Below, piece by piece: positions 16,398-24,910 of a stretch of DNA of 64,000 nucleotides (position 1 is the stretch's first letter; each line of letters begins with the position of its first letter). The stretch comes from Hymenobacter metallicola (lineage in GTDB: Bacteria > Bacteroidota > Bacteroidia > Cytophagales > Hymenobacteraceae): the NCBI RefSeq assembly GCF_004745645.1, contig NZ_SRMB01000009.1, positions 1 to 64,000 on the forward strand, given 5' to 3'. Under the pieces are notes generated by a model that saw only the letters and a list, made by a program, of their open reading frames with translations, was not told the origin of the DNA and made no database searches. A program made the position numbers and the translations under genes.

Positions 16398-18887
16398 CTA
16401 GCGCGCTTGCAGGGAATAGGTTTTACCGGCTTCGGTAGCAACATCATACACAAACGACGGGGCTAGCACGGGTCGCTTAGGGGTAGTTTTGGCGGAAACC
16501 AGGGGCGGCTTGAGGGCCGGGGTGTGGTAAAACGGGTTGGGATTGTCGCCCTGCGCCGCTAGCAGCCTGGTGCTGCCCGTGGCCACCACGGGGCTGTGCA
16601 CCCGCACGCGGCAGGTGCCCCCGAGCCGCGAGGTGATGCGCGCCCGGGTAAGCCGGCCCTTGTTCCAGGCCAGGTCCACCAGGTAGCCGCCGCGGGCCAC
16701 CAGGCCCGTTACCTCACCGGTGGGCCAGGCGGCGGGCAGGGCGGGCAGCAGATCCAAAGTGCCGTCGTGGCTTTGTACCAGCAGCTCGGCTAGGCCCGCG
16801 GTGCAGCCGAAGTTGCCGTCAATCTGAAACGGGGGGTGGGCGTCGAGCAGGTTGGGGTAGGTGCCGCCGCCCTCGCCCGAATTGCTCCCCGCGCCCGAGC
16901 GCAGCCGCAGCTGGTCGGTGAGGAGCTTGTAGGCGTGGTTGCCGTCCTGCATCCGGGCCCAGAAGTTCACCTTCCAGCCCATCGACCAGCCCGTGGACAC
17001 GTCGCCGCGCTGGGTGAGGGTCACGCGGGCGGCCTCAAACAGCTCGGGGGTGCGGTAGGGCGAAATCTGACTGCTCGGGAACAGGCCGTAGAGGTGGGAG
17101 ATGTGGCGGTGCTGGTCCTGGGGGTCGTCCACGTCCTGCAGCCACTCCTGCACCTGCCCGTGCTGGCCAATCTGCAGCGGGGCCAGCCGGTCGCGCAGGG
17201 TGCGCAGCGTATCGGCAAAGGGCTGGTCGAGGCGCAGCAGCTCGGCGGCCCGGATGGTTTTCGAGAACAAATCGAAGGCCAGCTGGGTGTCCATGGTAGT
17301 GCCGGCCACGATGGCAATGCTCTTGCCCCGCAGCGAATAGGTATTCTCGGGCGAAACCGAGGGCGCTACTACCAGCCACTGGTGGGTGGGCTCGGGCTGC
17401 AGGGCATCAACCAGGTACGTGGCCGCGCCCTTGAGCACGGGGTAGTACTCGCGCAGAAACTGCTCATCGCCGGTGAACTGATAATGGTCCCAGAGGTGCT
17501 GCGTGAGCCAGGCGCCGCCCATAGGCCAGAGGCCGTACTGCGGCGGGTCGACTTGCCCGGTGATGCGCCAGATATCGGTGTTGTGGTGCAGGGCCCAGCC
17601 GCGGGTCCCGTACATCTGGCGGGCGGTCTGCTGGCCGGTTACGCTCAACTCGTTTATCATCCTGAACAGCGGCTCGTGCAGCTCCGTCAGGTTGGTGACT
17701 TCGGCGGGCCAGTAGTTCATTTCGGTGTTGATGTTCACCGTGTACTTGCTGTCCCAGGGGCCCTTGAGCTGGTCGTTCCAGATGCCTTGCAGGTTGGCCG
17801 GCTGCCCGCCCGGCTGCGAGGAGCTGATGAGCAGGTAGCGCCCGTACTGAAAGTACAAGGCGGCCAGCGCGGGGTCGTGGCCCTGGGCAAAGCCCGTCAG
17901 GCGCTGGGGTGTGGGCAGCTGGGCGGCGGGCGTCACGCCCAGGTTCAGCGTCACGCGGTTGAAGTAGCGCTGGTAGGCCGCGACGTGGTCGGCCAGGGCC
18001 TGCTTATAAGGCTTGCGCACGGCCGCCGACAGGTAGGCCGCGGCCCGCGCAGCCGGGTCGCCGCTTACGTCGTGGTAGTTATGGAAGTTGGTGCCGATAG
18101 AAATGTAGAGCGTGGCGCTGTTGGCACCCTCCAGGCGGATGCCCGCGTCGGTAGCCTGCACGGTGCCGCCCTCGGCCACGGCCTGCACGCGCGTCTGGAA
18201 GCGAATCTGGCCTTCCTGGCCTTCGTGCTCACTACCGCGGCCGTCCAGCACCAGCTGGTTTTGCGCGGCGTGCCGGGTGTGCGGCATGGGGCTTTCCTGG
18301 CTGAGCAGGCAGCTGATGCGGCCCGGCTTGCTGGCCGTGAGCCGCACCATGACGACCTGGTCGGACAAGGAGCTGAACACTTCGCGCCGGTAGGCCACCC
18401 CGCCCACCTCGTAGCTCACCGAGGCCACGGCCCGGCCGATGTCCAGGTCGCGCTGGTAGTGGGTGACCTGGTCGTGGCCCGAGAAGTCGAGGTACACGTT
18501 CGAGGCCGTTTGGTAGGGCATGCCGCTATTGCCGGCGGGCTGCATCCGGGCTTGAGCCAGGGCCTGGGCCTCTACCAGCTGCCCGGCCAGCAGCTGCTCC
18601 CGGAGCTGCCGCACCACCGGCAGCGCATCGGCTTTCACGTTGTTGTTGGGCCCGCCGGCCCAGATAGTCTCCTCGTTCAGCTGGAGCCGCTCCCGCTGGG
18701 GCCCGCCAAATACCATAGCCCCCAGGCGGCCATTGCCCAGGGGCAGGGCCTCATTCCAGTTGGCGGCCGGCTTGTCGTACCAAAGCCGCAGGGGCGTCGG
18801 CTGGGGTTTGCGCGCGGCGGCCCCCGGGGCAGTTGTCCAGCAAAGCATCAGCAAAGCGGCCCTGACTGGCCAGTGAAGTTTCCGCAT
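16398..18887 (-). CDS. GH95 alpha-L-fucosidase / alpha-L-galactosidase
   Basis: An 829-residue secreted enzyme of family GH95, close to the normal 780-830. The N-terminal beta domain opens with LWYDKPAANWNEALPLGNGRLGAMVFG and ERLQLNEETIWAGGP. The (alpha/alpha)6 catalytic domain has NLQGIWNDQLKGPWDSKYTVNINTEMNYWPAE and later LLDAHPPFQIDGNFG, all diagnostic. GH95 enzymes hydrolyse terminal alpha-1,2-L-fucose or alpha-L-galactose, and L-galactose decorates some glucuronoarabinoxylans, which suits this locus. It lies between the esterase and a GH43. Fucose versus L-galactose preference depends on one active-site residue that cannot be aligned by eye. Confidence 0.95.
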   Translation of the reverse strand: MRKLHWPVRAALLMLCWTTAPGAAARKPQPTPLRLWYDKPAANWNEALPLGNGRLGAMVFGGPQRERLQLNEETIWAGGPNNNVKADALPVVRQLREQLLAGQLVEAQALAQARMQPAGNSGMPYQTASNVYLDFSGHDQVTHYQRDLDIGRAVASVSYEVGGVAYRREVFSSLSDQVVMVRLTASKPGRISCLLSQESPMPHTRHAAQNQLVLDGRGSEHEGQEGQIRFQTRVQAVAEGGTVQATDAGIRLEGANSATLYISIGTNFHNYHDVSGDPAARAAAYLSAAVRKPYKQALADHVAAYQRYFNRVTLNLGVTPAAQLPTPQRLTGFAQGHDPALAALYFQYGRYLLISSSQPGGQPANLQGIWNDQLKGPWDSKYTVNINTEMNYWPAEVTNLTELHEPLFRMINELSVTGQQTARQMYGTRGWALHHNTDIWRITGQVDPPQYGLWPMGGAWLTQHLWDHYQFTGDEQFLREYYPVLKGAATYLVDALQPEPTHQWLVVAPSVSPENTYSLRGKSIAIVAGTTMDTQLAFDLFSKTIRAAELLRLDQPFADTLRTLRDRLAPLQIGQHGQVQEWLQDVDDPQDQHRHISHLYGLFPSSQISPYRTPELFEAARVTLTQRGDVSTGWSMGWKVNFWARMQDGNHAYKLLTDQLRLRSGAGSNSGEGGGTYPNLLDAHPPFQIDGNFGCTAGLAELLVQSHDGTLDLLPALPAAWPTGEVTGLVARGGYLVDLAWNKGRLTRARITSRLGGTCRVRVHSPVVATGSTRLLAAQGDNPNPFYHTPALKPPLVSAKTTPKRPVLAPSFVYDVATEAGKTYSLQAR

Positions 18888-18955
18888 GAATGGGATTGGC
18901 GCTACCTCGTGAAAAAGCAGAAGATGGAAAGGGACTTACCGAGCCATATAGCGGC

Positions 18956-20884
18956 CTAAAACAGCTTCTGGGCAAACAGATACAAGTCGTGGCGCCACAC
19001 GGGCCAGGTGTGGCCGCCGGGGTACTCGCTGTACGCGTACCGGATGCCGAGCTCGTCCATCTTGGCCCGCATCACCTTGTTGTTGGCGTAGGCTATGTCT
19101 TCCGGTCCGCCCATCGAGAGCCAGAGCTGCCGCAGGTTGGTGTTGATGGTGCCCGCATTGGCTTTCATGTAGGCATACTGCGGGTCCGACAAGGCTGGGT
19201 TGTTGGCAAAGAAGCCCGAGCTGAACACGCCCAGGTAGCTGAACATATCGGTGTTCTTCAGGCCCGCGTACAGCGTCTGCAGCCCGCCCATCGACAGGCC
19301 GGCCAGGGCCCGGTTCCGGGCCCCGGGCGCCACGCGGTAGTTGCTTTCCACCACCGGCAGCACGGTTTGCTTGAGCTCGTCCTCGAAGCGTTTCAGCGTG
19401 GGCTCGCCGAAACCGGCCAGGCCCCCGGGGCCGCCCATGTTGCCGTCGAGCATCACCACGAGCATGGGCTTGGCCTTTTGGTCGGCAATGAGGTTATCCA
19501 GAATCAGGTCGGTTTTGCCTTGCCTGGCCCAGCCGGTTTCGTCTTCGCCGCCGCCGTGCAGCAGGTAGAGCACCGGGTACCGGGCGGCCGTATTGGTGTC
19601 GTAGCCGGCCGGCGTGTACACGAAAAACCGCCGCCACGAATTGGTGACCTTGGAGTAGAACCGCCGCTCGCGCACTTCGCCGTGGGCCACGTCGCGCAGG
19701 GCGTAGAAGCCCGTGCCGCGGCCGGGAATCTCGATGCCGCTGGCCATGCGCCCCATGCCGTAGAAGGTGTCGCTGGCGGGGTCGGCGACGGGCAGCCCGT
19801 CGAGCACCAGGGAGTAGTAGTGCAGGCCCCGGCTCAGGGTATCGGTGGTGACGGTCCAGGTGCCGGTGCTGTCCTTGACCAGGTCGTACTTGCGGCCCAG
19901 GTCCAGCTGGGCCTTCTGTACGCCGGGGGCTTTGAGGCGAAACACGGCCCGGTTATCGGGCAGAATCTGGGGGTACTTAGCGTTGCGCACGTTGGTGGCG
20001 GCCGGCGCGCCCAGCACGGTGTAGGTGGGCAGCGCGGCCACGTCGACGGGCCTGAACAGCTGCTGGGAGAACATATAGAGCCCGTTTTTCCAGACCTTAA
20101 AGTCGTGCCCGCCGGCCTCCAGGTAGTACACGTGGGGCACGCGGTGCTCGTAGAGGTAGTCGTGGGTGCGCTGGCTCACGGGCAGCAGGCCGTCCTGGTC
20201 GCCGCACGAAATCCAGAGCAGCTTGAGTTGCTGCTTAGCTTTGGCCGGGTCGGGCACCAGCAGCCCGGGCTGCTTGGTATTCGGGGCCGAGGAAAACCCG
20301 CCCACCCAGGCAAATTTATCCAGGTGGCCCAGCCCAAAGTTCAACGACTGCCCCCCGCCCATGGACAGGCCGGCAATGGCCCGGTTCTCGCGGCTGCGAA
20401 GCACGGGATAGTGCTTTTCGACGTAGGGAATCAGGTCGGTGAGCAGGTCTTGCTCGAAGTTGGCAAAGGCGGCCACCTTCTCGGGACTGAACACGTCACC
20501 CACGGCCCGGTCGTCCTGCATGGCGCGGCCGTTGGGCATCACCACCAGCATGGGCTTGAGCTTGCCGGCCGCGTACAGATTGTCCAGAATCACCTGCGGG
20601 CGCCCGCCTTTGAGCCACTCCTTCTCGTCGCCCCCGATGCCGTGCAGCAGGTAGAGCACCGGATACTTCTTCTTGTTGGAGTAGCCCGGCGGCGTGTATA
20701 CCAGCGCCTTGCGCACCGTGCCTACCGTTTTAGAGGTATAGCTGATGCTGTCCAGCTTGCCGGTGGCAATGCCCGCAGTAGCTTGGTCGAAGCCCTTGGG
20801 GGCTTCCATCCCGGTTTTTTGGGCAACGGCGCTGCGTACGCTCAGTAAGGCCACGCCCAGCAGAAAGGCAAAGACAGTTCTCAT
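18956..20884 (-). CDS. Bifunctional tandem CE1-type esterase (acetylxylan/feruloyl esterase-like)
   Basis: A 642-residue secreted protein with two alpha/beta-hydrolase domains of the esterase D/CE1 type joined by a beta-sandwich. Domain 1 (about 45-280) has YPVLYLLHGIGGDEKEW and nucleophile Ser174 in AGLSMGGG. The middle (about 285-385) looks like a CBM48/E-set linker. Domain 2 (about 395-642) has YPVLYLLHGGGEDETGW, Ser531 in AGLSMGGL, and His625 in GGHTWPVWRHDLYLF. Such proteins remove acetyl and feruloyl groups from xylan. Having two complete domains in one chain is uncommon, and both nucleophiles are intact. It lies in the enzyme operon between GH97 and GH95. Confidence 0.92.
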   Translation of the reverse strand: MRTVFAFLLGVALLSVRSAVAQKTGMEAPKGFDQATAGIATGKLDSISYTSKTVGTVRKALVYTPPGYSNKKKYPVLYLLHGIGGDEKEWLKGGRPQVILDNLYAAGKLKPMLVVMPNGRAMQDDRAVGDVFSPEKVAAFANFEQDLLTDLIPYVEKHYPVLRSRENRAIAGLSMGGGQSLNFGLGHLDKFAWVGGFSSAPNTKQPGLLVPDPAKAKQQLKLLWISCGDQDGLLPVSQRTHDYLYEHRVPHVYYLEAGGHDFKVWKNGLYMFSQQLFRPVDVAALPTYTVLGAPAATNVRNAKYPQILPDNRAVFRLKAPGVQKAQLDLGRKYDLVKDSTGTWTVTTDTLSRGLHYYSLVLDGLPVADPASDTFYGMGRMASGIEIPGRGTGFYALRDVAHGEVRERRFYSKVTNSWRRFFVYTPAGYDTNTAARYPVLYLLHGGGEDETGWARQGKTDLILDNLIADQKAKPMLVVMLDGNMGGPGGLAGFGEPTLKRFEDELKQTVLPVVESNYRVAPGARNRALAGLSMGGLQTLYAGLKNTDMFSYLGVFSSGFFANNPALSDPQYAYMKANAGTINTNLRQLWLSMGGPEDIAYANNKVMRAKMDELGIRYAYSEYPGGHTWPVWRHDLYLFAQKLF

Positions 20885-20980
20885 AGCTTACAATCGATTC
20901 ATTCGCTAATGCTTCGTTAACCAGTGAGTTGGGCAGGCCTGGCCAGGAATGTTTACTGCGCGGGTAGCGCCGCCGCATCG

Positions 20981-22909
20981 CTAGGGCTGCACCACAAAGC
21001 CGCCGCGGGCCGGCAGGGTGAGGCTCAGGGCCGGGCCGTCTATGGCCCTAGTGCTGAAGCTGCGGTGGCTGGCGCCGTCGGTGATGAGCGTGCCGCCGCT
21101 CAGGCCCAGCGTACCCAGGTCGAGCTGAATGGTTTTAGGCGCGTCGGTGCCGTTGATGCCGGCCACGTACCAGCGGCCGTCGGGGGCCTGGCGGGCCAGC
21201 ACGGCGTACTCGCCGGGGAAGCCCGCCACGAACTTCACATCCGCCCAGCGCGGGGGCAGCTGTTTCACGAATGCCTGCACGTAGGCGGGCTGCGCGGCCA
21301 TGCCCTCGGGCACCTCGGCGTAGTGCTGAATGCCCGACTGAAACAGCACCGACAAGGCCAGCTCAAACGCGTTGGACGTGCGGCGCTCCTTGCCCCGAAT
21401 CTCGGAAAAGGCCATGGGCGTGAAGTCCATCGGCCCCACCGCGTTGCGGGTGAAGGGCAGCGTGGCGCAGTGCGTGGCCTCCTGGTCGGTGTTGCGCTGG
21501 TCGAAGGTCAGAAACTCGAAGCCCTTCACGGCCTCCATCGTCATCAGGTTAGGGTAGGTGCGGTTCCAGCCCCGCGGGATGGTCGTGCCGTGGAAATTCA
21601 CCAGCAGCCCGGCCTGGGCCGCGTCGACGAGCAGGTCCTGGTAGTAATTCATAAACGACTGTCCGTCGCCGCCGAAGAAGTCAACCTTAATGCCGGCAAT
21701 GCCCATCTGCCTGATGCGGGCAAATTCTTTCCGGCGGCTTTCGGCCTCGAACAGCACGTTGGTGGGCGTTTGCGGGGCCTCGTTCCAACGGCCGTTGGAG
21801 TTGTACCACACCAGCAGGCCCACGTTCTTGGAGCGGGCATACTGGGCCAGCTCCTGGGTTTTGTCGTAGCCGATCTGCTGGTCCCAGAGGGCATCTACGA
21901 GGCAGTAGCGCCAGCCCATGGTGGCCGAGTAGTCGATAAAGCGGCGCTGCACGTCGTAGGTGGTGTTCTGGTCGCCCAGCAGCACCCACGACCACGAGGC
22001 CTTGCCGGGGGCTTCGGGCAGCACGGGCGTCGTGGCGGGCACGCTCAGGTCGGTGGTCAGCGTCGATTCCACGATGGGCGCCAGGGAGTTGCCCACCACA
22101 ATAACGCGCCAGGGCGTACGCCAGGGCAGGCGGCCTTCGGGCAGCAGGGCCGCGTCGGGCGTGGTTTTTTCGGGCGCCTGCGGGAAGGCTACGCGGTACT
22201 CGGCGTCGGGCGACTCGTGCGCCAGGTGGGTGCCGGCGTAGCTGCGGCCCATGCCGGCCTCGGTCAGCAGCACCCAGTGCCCGCCCGTCGCAAACAAGGC
22301 CGGAAACGACCAGCCCTGCCCGATGGTAGACGGCGTGCCGGCGGCGATGCCCCGCTGGTAATTCTCCTCGTACGAAGGCTGGGTGTTGGCAAAGCCGGTT
22401 TGGGCCTTGGCGTGCGGGTGCAGCCAGCCTTTGGCAGTGGCCGGCAGGTGAAACGTAGTAGCCTCGGCGGCAAGGCGCTGCACTTCCGGCTCTTTGCCTT
22501 CCAGCACATACTGAAACGCTACCCCGTCGTTCGACACCTGAAACACGACGCTCAGCTTCAGGGCCTTGGTGTTGCCCGCGAAGTGCACCACGCGCCGGTT
22601 GGCCCGGTAGTGGCAATTCGCGCGCTTGTCGGTAGTTAGCTCGTAGTCATCCGTTACGGCTTCCACCTTGTCGGCTTTTTTCAGCTTCAGGCCCTGGGTA
22701 AGGTCGGCGCCGGCTAGCTGCAGGCCCAGGCGGGAAGGGCGCAGCAGCTCGGTGCCGGCGTAGCGCACGGCATAAGTCGGCTGGCCCTGCGGGGTGACGT
22801 CTACGGTCACCTGCACCGCCCCATCGGGGCTGCTGACCAGAACGGGCTTAGCGGCCTGCGCCGCAGTCAGGGGCAGCACAAGCAGGCACAGAAGGGGAAT
22901 GGAGCGCAT
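20981..22909 (-). CDS. GH97 glycosidase, probably retaining alpha-galactosidase
   Basis: A 642-residue secreted enzyme (signal peptide to about 19). It has an N-terminal beta-sandwich (about 22-280), a (beta/alpha)8 barrel (about 290-560) and a C-terminal beta domain, the GH97 layout. The motif GIAGIKVDFFGGDG puts an Asp (about 410) where retaining GH97 alpha-galactosidases have their nucleophile. Inverting SusB-type alpha-glucosidases use Glu elsewhere. NFHGTTIPRGWNRTYPNLMTMEAVKG is also family-typical. The likely reaction is release of alpha-galactose side groups. It is co-transcribed with the GH43 gene upstream (39 bases). Confidence 0.92.
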   Translation of the reverse strand: MRSIPLLCLLVLPLTAAQAAKPVLVSSPDGAVQVTVDVTPQGQPTYAVRYAGTELLRPSRLGLQLAGADLTQGLKLKKADKVEAVTDDYELTTDKRANCHYRANRRVVHFAGNTKALKLSVVFQVSNDGVAFQYVLEGKEPEVQRLAAEATTFHLPATAKGWLHPHAKAQTGFANTQPSYEENYQRGIAAGTPSTIGQGWSFPALFATGGHWVLLTEAGMGRSYAGTHLAHESPDAEYRVAFPQAPEKTTPDAALLPEGRLPWRTPWRVIVVGNSLAPIVESTLTTDLSVPATTPVLPEAPGKASWSWVLLGDQNTTYDVQRRFIDYSATMGWRYCLVDALWDQQIGYDKTQELAQYARSKNVGLLVWYNSNGRWNEAPQTPTNVLFEAESRRKEFARIRQMGIAGIKVDFFGGDGQSFMNYYQDLLVDAAQAGLLVNFHGTTIPRGWNRTYPNLMTMEAVKGFEFLTFDQRNTDQEATHCATLPFTRNAVGPMDFTPMAFSEIRGKERRTSNAFELALSVLFQSGIQHYAEVPEGMAAQPAYVQAFVKQLPPRWADVKFVAGFPGEYAVLARQAPDGRWYVAGINGTDAPKTIQLDLGTLGLSGGTLITDGASHRSFSTRAIDGPALSLTLPARGGFVVQP

Positions 22910-22948
22910 ACGGAAAGAAAGGTGTAAGCTGACGAAGGGGCCGGCGGA

Positions 22949-24619
22949 TTACTTTTTGTACATAGGGTCATGGCCCTCGTACTTGAGCCAGGTAAAGGAG
23001 GCGGTGTTGGTCGTGGGCTGCCCGGCCGAGGTGCCGTACATGCCGTACAGGCAGCCAATAAAGCCGCCCGCTACCTGCGTGCTCAGAAAGCGCGCGTCTA
23101 CCTTGTCTTTCAGCAAGGTGTAGTTTTTGCCGTCCTCCGAGAAGCGGAAGCTGTAGGTATCTCCGTCGGCGTTGATGCGCAGCTGCACTTTGCCGACTGC
23201 CGCTTGCAGGGGCGCTTTGGCCAGCAGCTCGGGGTTCTTGGTATCGGTCGTGCTCTTGAGCAGCTGCACGACCGGCTTGCCGTTCTCCACCGATTTGCAG
23301 AGGTAGTAGAAGTGCTTCTCATCCTGAAACACCACCAGGCCGGCCGTTTCATTGGCCGCCCTGGCCGCAAAGCTCAATTCGGTTTCGGCGCTGCCGTACA
23401 GATGCTGCTGCCGCTTGCCGACAAAGGCCGGGTTGCCGGTTTCGGCCACCGTTTCGGGCTTCAGCTTCAGGGTGAGGCCGTTGGCCTTGCTCAGCGAGAA
23501 GCTGGCGCTGTCCACGGTGCGCATAAACAGCAGCGCCGGGTCGAGCTGCTTGTCGAAGGTGAGCGTGTAGGCGAAGTTGCCGCTCTGGGGCCGGGCGCCT
23601 TTCTGCTTGACTTCGGGGAAGCTGGCCTTGTAGGAGTACTGCACTCCGGTGGGGCCGGGCGCCATCACCGGCCACTCGTCTTTCCACTCCACGGGCACAA
23701 TGAAGGTTTCGCGCCCGGTGTTGTAGAAGTTGTCCTCGTAGGGCCGCACGGCCAGAAAAATAGCGTAGGTTTTGCCATCAGGCCCTTCCACAAACTGCGC
23801 GTGCCCGGCCGAGGTGATGGGGTCTTTGCGGTCCTTGGGCAGCTCGCGCTGGGAGAGGATGGGATTTTTCTCGTAGGGCACAAACGGCCCCAGGGCCGCC
23901 TTGCTGCGGAAGACCACCTCCGTATGGTTCACCGACGTACCGCCCTCGGCCGCGTAGAGGTAGTACCAGCCATTGCGCTTCATCAGGTGCGGGCCCTCAA
24001 TCCAGACGGGCTTCTTGCTCAGGTCGACCCCGCCGTTCACCACGATTTTCGCCTCGCCCACGGTTTGCAGCGTTTGCGGGTTGAGCTCGATCATCTTGAT
24101 GGAGCGGTGACCGTCGTAAAGAGGCTTGTTGTCCGGCGGGTCGCTGTTGTAGATAACGTAGGCCTTGTCGCCCTCAAAATACAGCGAGGGGTCGATGCCC
24201 TTTACCTCGGGCAGGAACGTGGGGTTGCTCCACGGGCCGGCGGGGTTTTTGGCCGTTACCACAAAGTTGCCCTTGTGGTCGATCAGCGTGCAGGTGACGT
24301 AGTAAGTGCCGTTGTGGTACTCAATGGCCGGCGCAAACAGGCCCCGCGTCATCCGGTCGCCCATAAACGTCATCTGCGCGGGCCGGTCTATCACGTTGCC
24401 AATCTGCTTCCAGTTTTTGAGGTCCCGGCTGTGCATCACCGGAATGCCGGGAAAGTAGGAGAAGGTGGAGTTGACCAGGTAGTAGTCGGGACCTACCTTC
24501 ACAATACTGGGGTCCGGGTAAAAGCCGGTGAGGATGGGATTAATCAAGTCAATCGATTGTGCAAAAAGGCCGGCAGTTTGCAGCAGCAGGGTGGCCATCA
24601 CGGCCAGGGATTTTTTCAT
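22949..24619 (-). CDS. GH43 beta-xylosidase-type enzyme with C-terminal concanavalin-like domain
   Basis: A 556-residue secreted GH43. The ATG at 24619 starts a signal peptide (MKKSLAVMATLLLQTAGLFAQ). The longer frame to 24910 runs through the intergenic hairpin and is not coding. The propeller (about 25-330) has base Asp in GFYPDPSIVKV, modulator Asp in VKGIDPSLYFEG, and acid Glu in WIEGPHLMKRNG. The C-terminal domain (about 350-550, with AGLVVFQDEKHFYYL and GGFIGCLYGMYG) is the GH43 C2 beta-sandwich of beta-xylosidases. It is the first enzyme gene after the SusCD terminator and heads the enzyme operon. Arabinofuranosidase side activity is possible. Confidence 0.94.
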   Translation of the reverse strand: MKKSLAVMATLLLQTAGLFAQSIDLINPILTGFYPDPSIVKVGPDYYLVNSTFSYFPGIPVMHSRDLKNWKQIGNVIDRPAQMTFMGDRMTRGLFAPAIEYHNGTYYVTCTLIDHKGNFVVTAKNPAGPWSNPTFLPEVKGIDPSLYFEGDKAYVIYNSDPPDNKPLYDGHRSIKMIELNPQTLQTVGEAKIVVNGGVDLSKKPVWIEGPHLMKRNGWYYLYAAEGGTSVNHTEVVFRSKAALGPFVPYEKNPILSQRELPKDRKDPITSAGHAQFVEGPDGKTYAIFLAVRPYEDNFYNTGRETFIVPVEWKDEWPVMAPGPTGVQYSYKASFPEVKQKGARPQSGNFAYTLTFDKQLDPALLFMRTVDSASFSLSKANGLTLKLKPETVAETGNPAFVGKRQQHLYGSAETELSFAARAANETAGLVVFQDEKHFYYLCKSVENGKPVVQLLKSTTDTKNPELLAKAPLQAAVGKVQLRINADGDTYSFRFSEDGKNYTLLKDKVDARFLSTQVAGGFIGCLYGMYGTSAGQPTTNTASFTWLKYEGHDPMYKK

Positions 24620-24850
24620 GCTCGTGATTTTCTCGGGTACGCTTACCGGGTGAAGGTACAGGTTAGAACGCGTAGCTAAAACTAATAAATGCCGGGCCGT
24701 TTCTTCCGCTTCGGCAGCCTCCCGGTCAAGACGGCGCTGCTGGCGGAGTGGACAGCAACAGCGCCGGTGCCGCCCGATTGACGCTGCTTTCCCTGCCCGG
24801 GATGCATCCTTCCTGATTTTATTCTCCACCCGGGCTGGGCTACGCAGCGC
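24620..24850. other. Intergenic region, likely promoter of the enzyme operon
   Basis: No gene is supported. Because a strong terminator follows SusD, the downstream glycosidase operon needs its own promoter, and this 230-base gap is the only room for it. An AT-rich patch sits at about 24672-24690, but no convincing -33/-7 pair was found. Confidence 0.45.
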
Positions 24851-24893
24851 AAAGCCGGCTGGCTGCCTTAAGGGAGGCAGCCAGCCGGCTTTT
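24851..24893 (-). terminator. Strong intrinsic terminator after SusD
   Basis: There is a perfect 18-bp stem (24851-24868 with 24875-24892) and a 6-base loop. The A/T ends give a T run on the minus strand after the stem. It lies directly behind the SusD stop codon and separates the sensor/importer genes from the enzyme genes. Confidence 0.85.
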
Positions 24894-24910
24894 GGGGAAG
24901 CAGCTGGCAA

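Noticed and set aside
16836..20848. Plus-strand frames of 707 and 652 residues opposite GH95 and the esterase
   Set aside because: No recognisable domains and they mirror codon positions of the real minus-strand genes.
24620..24910. N-terminal extension of the GH43 protein to 653 residues
   Set aside because: The extension is Arg/Pro-rich, crosses a perfect terminator hairpin, and precedes an already complete signal peptide.
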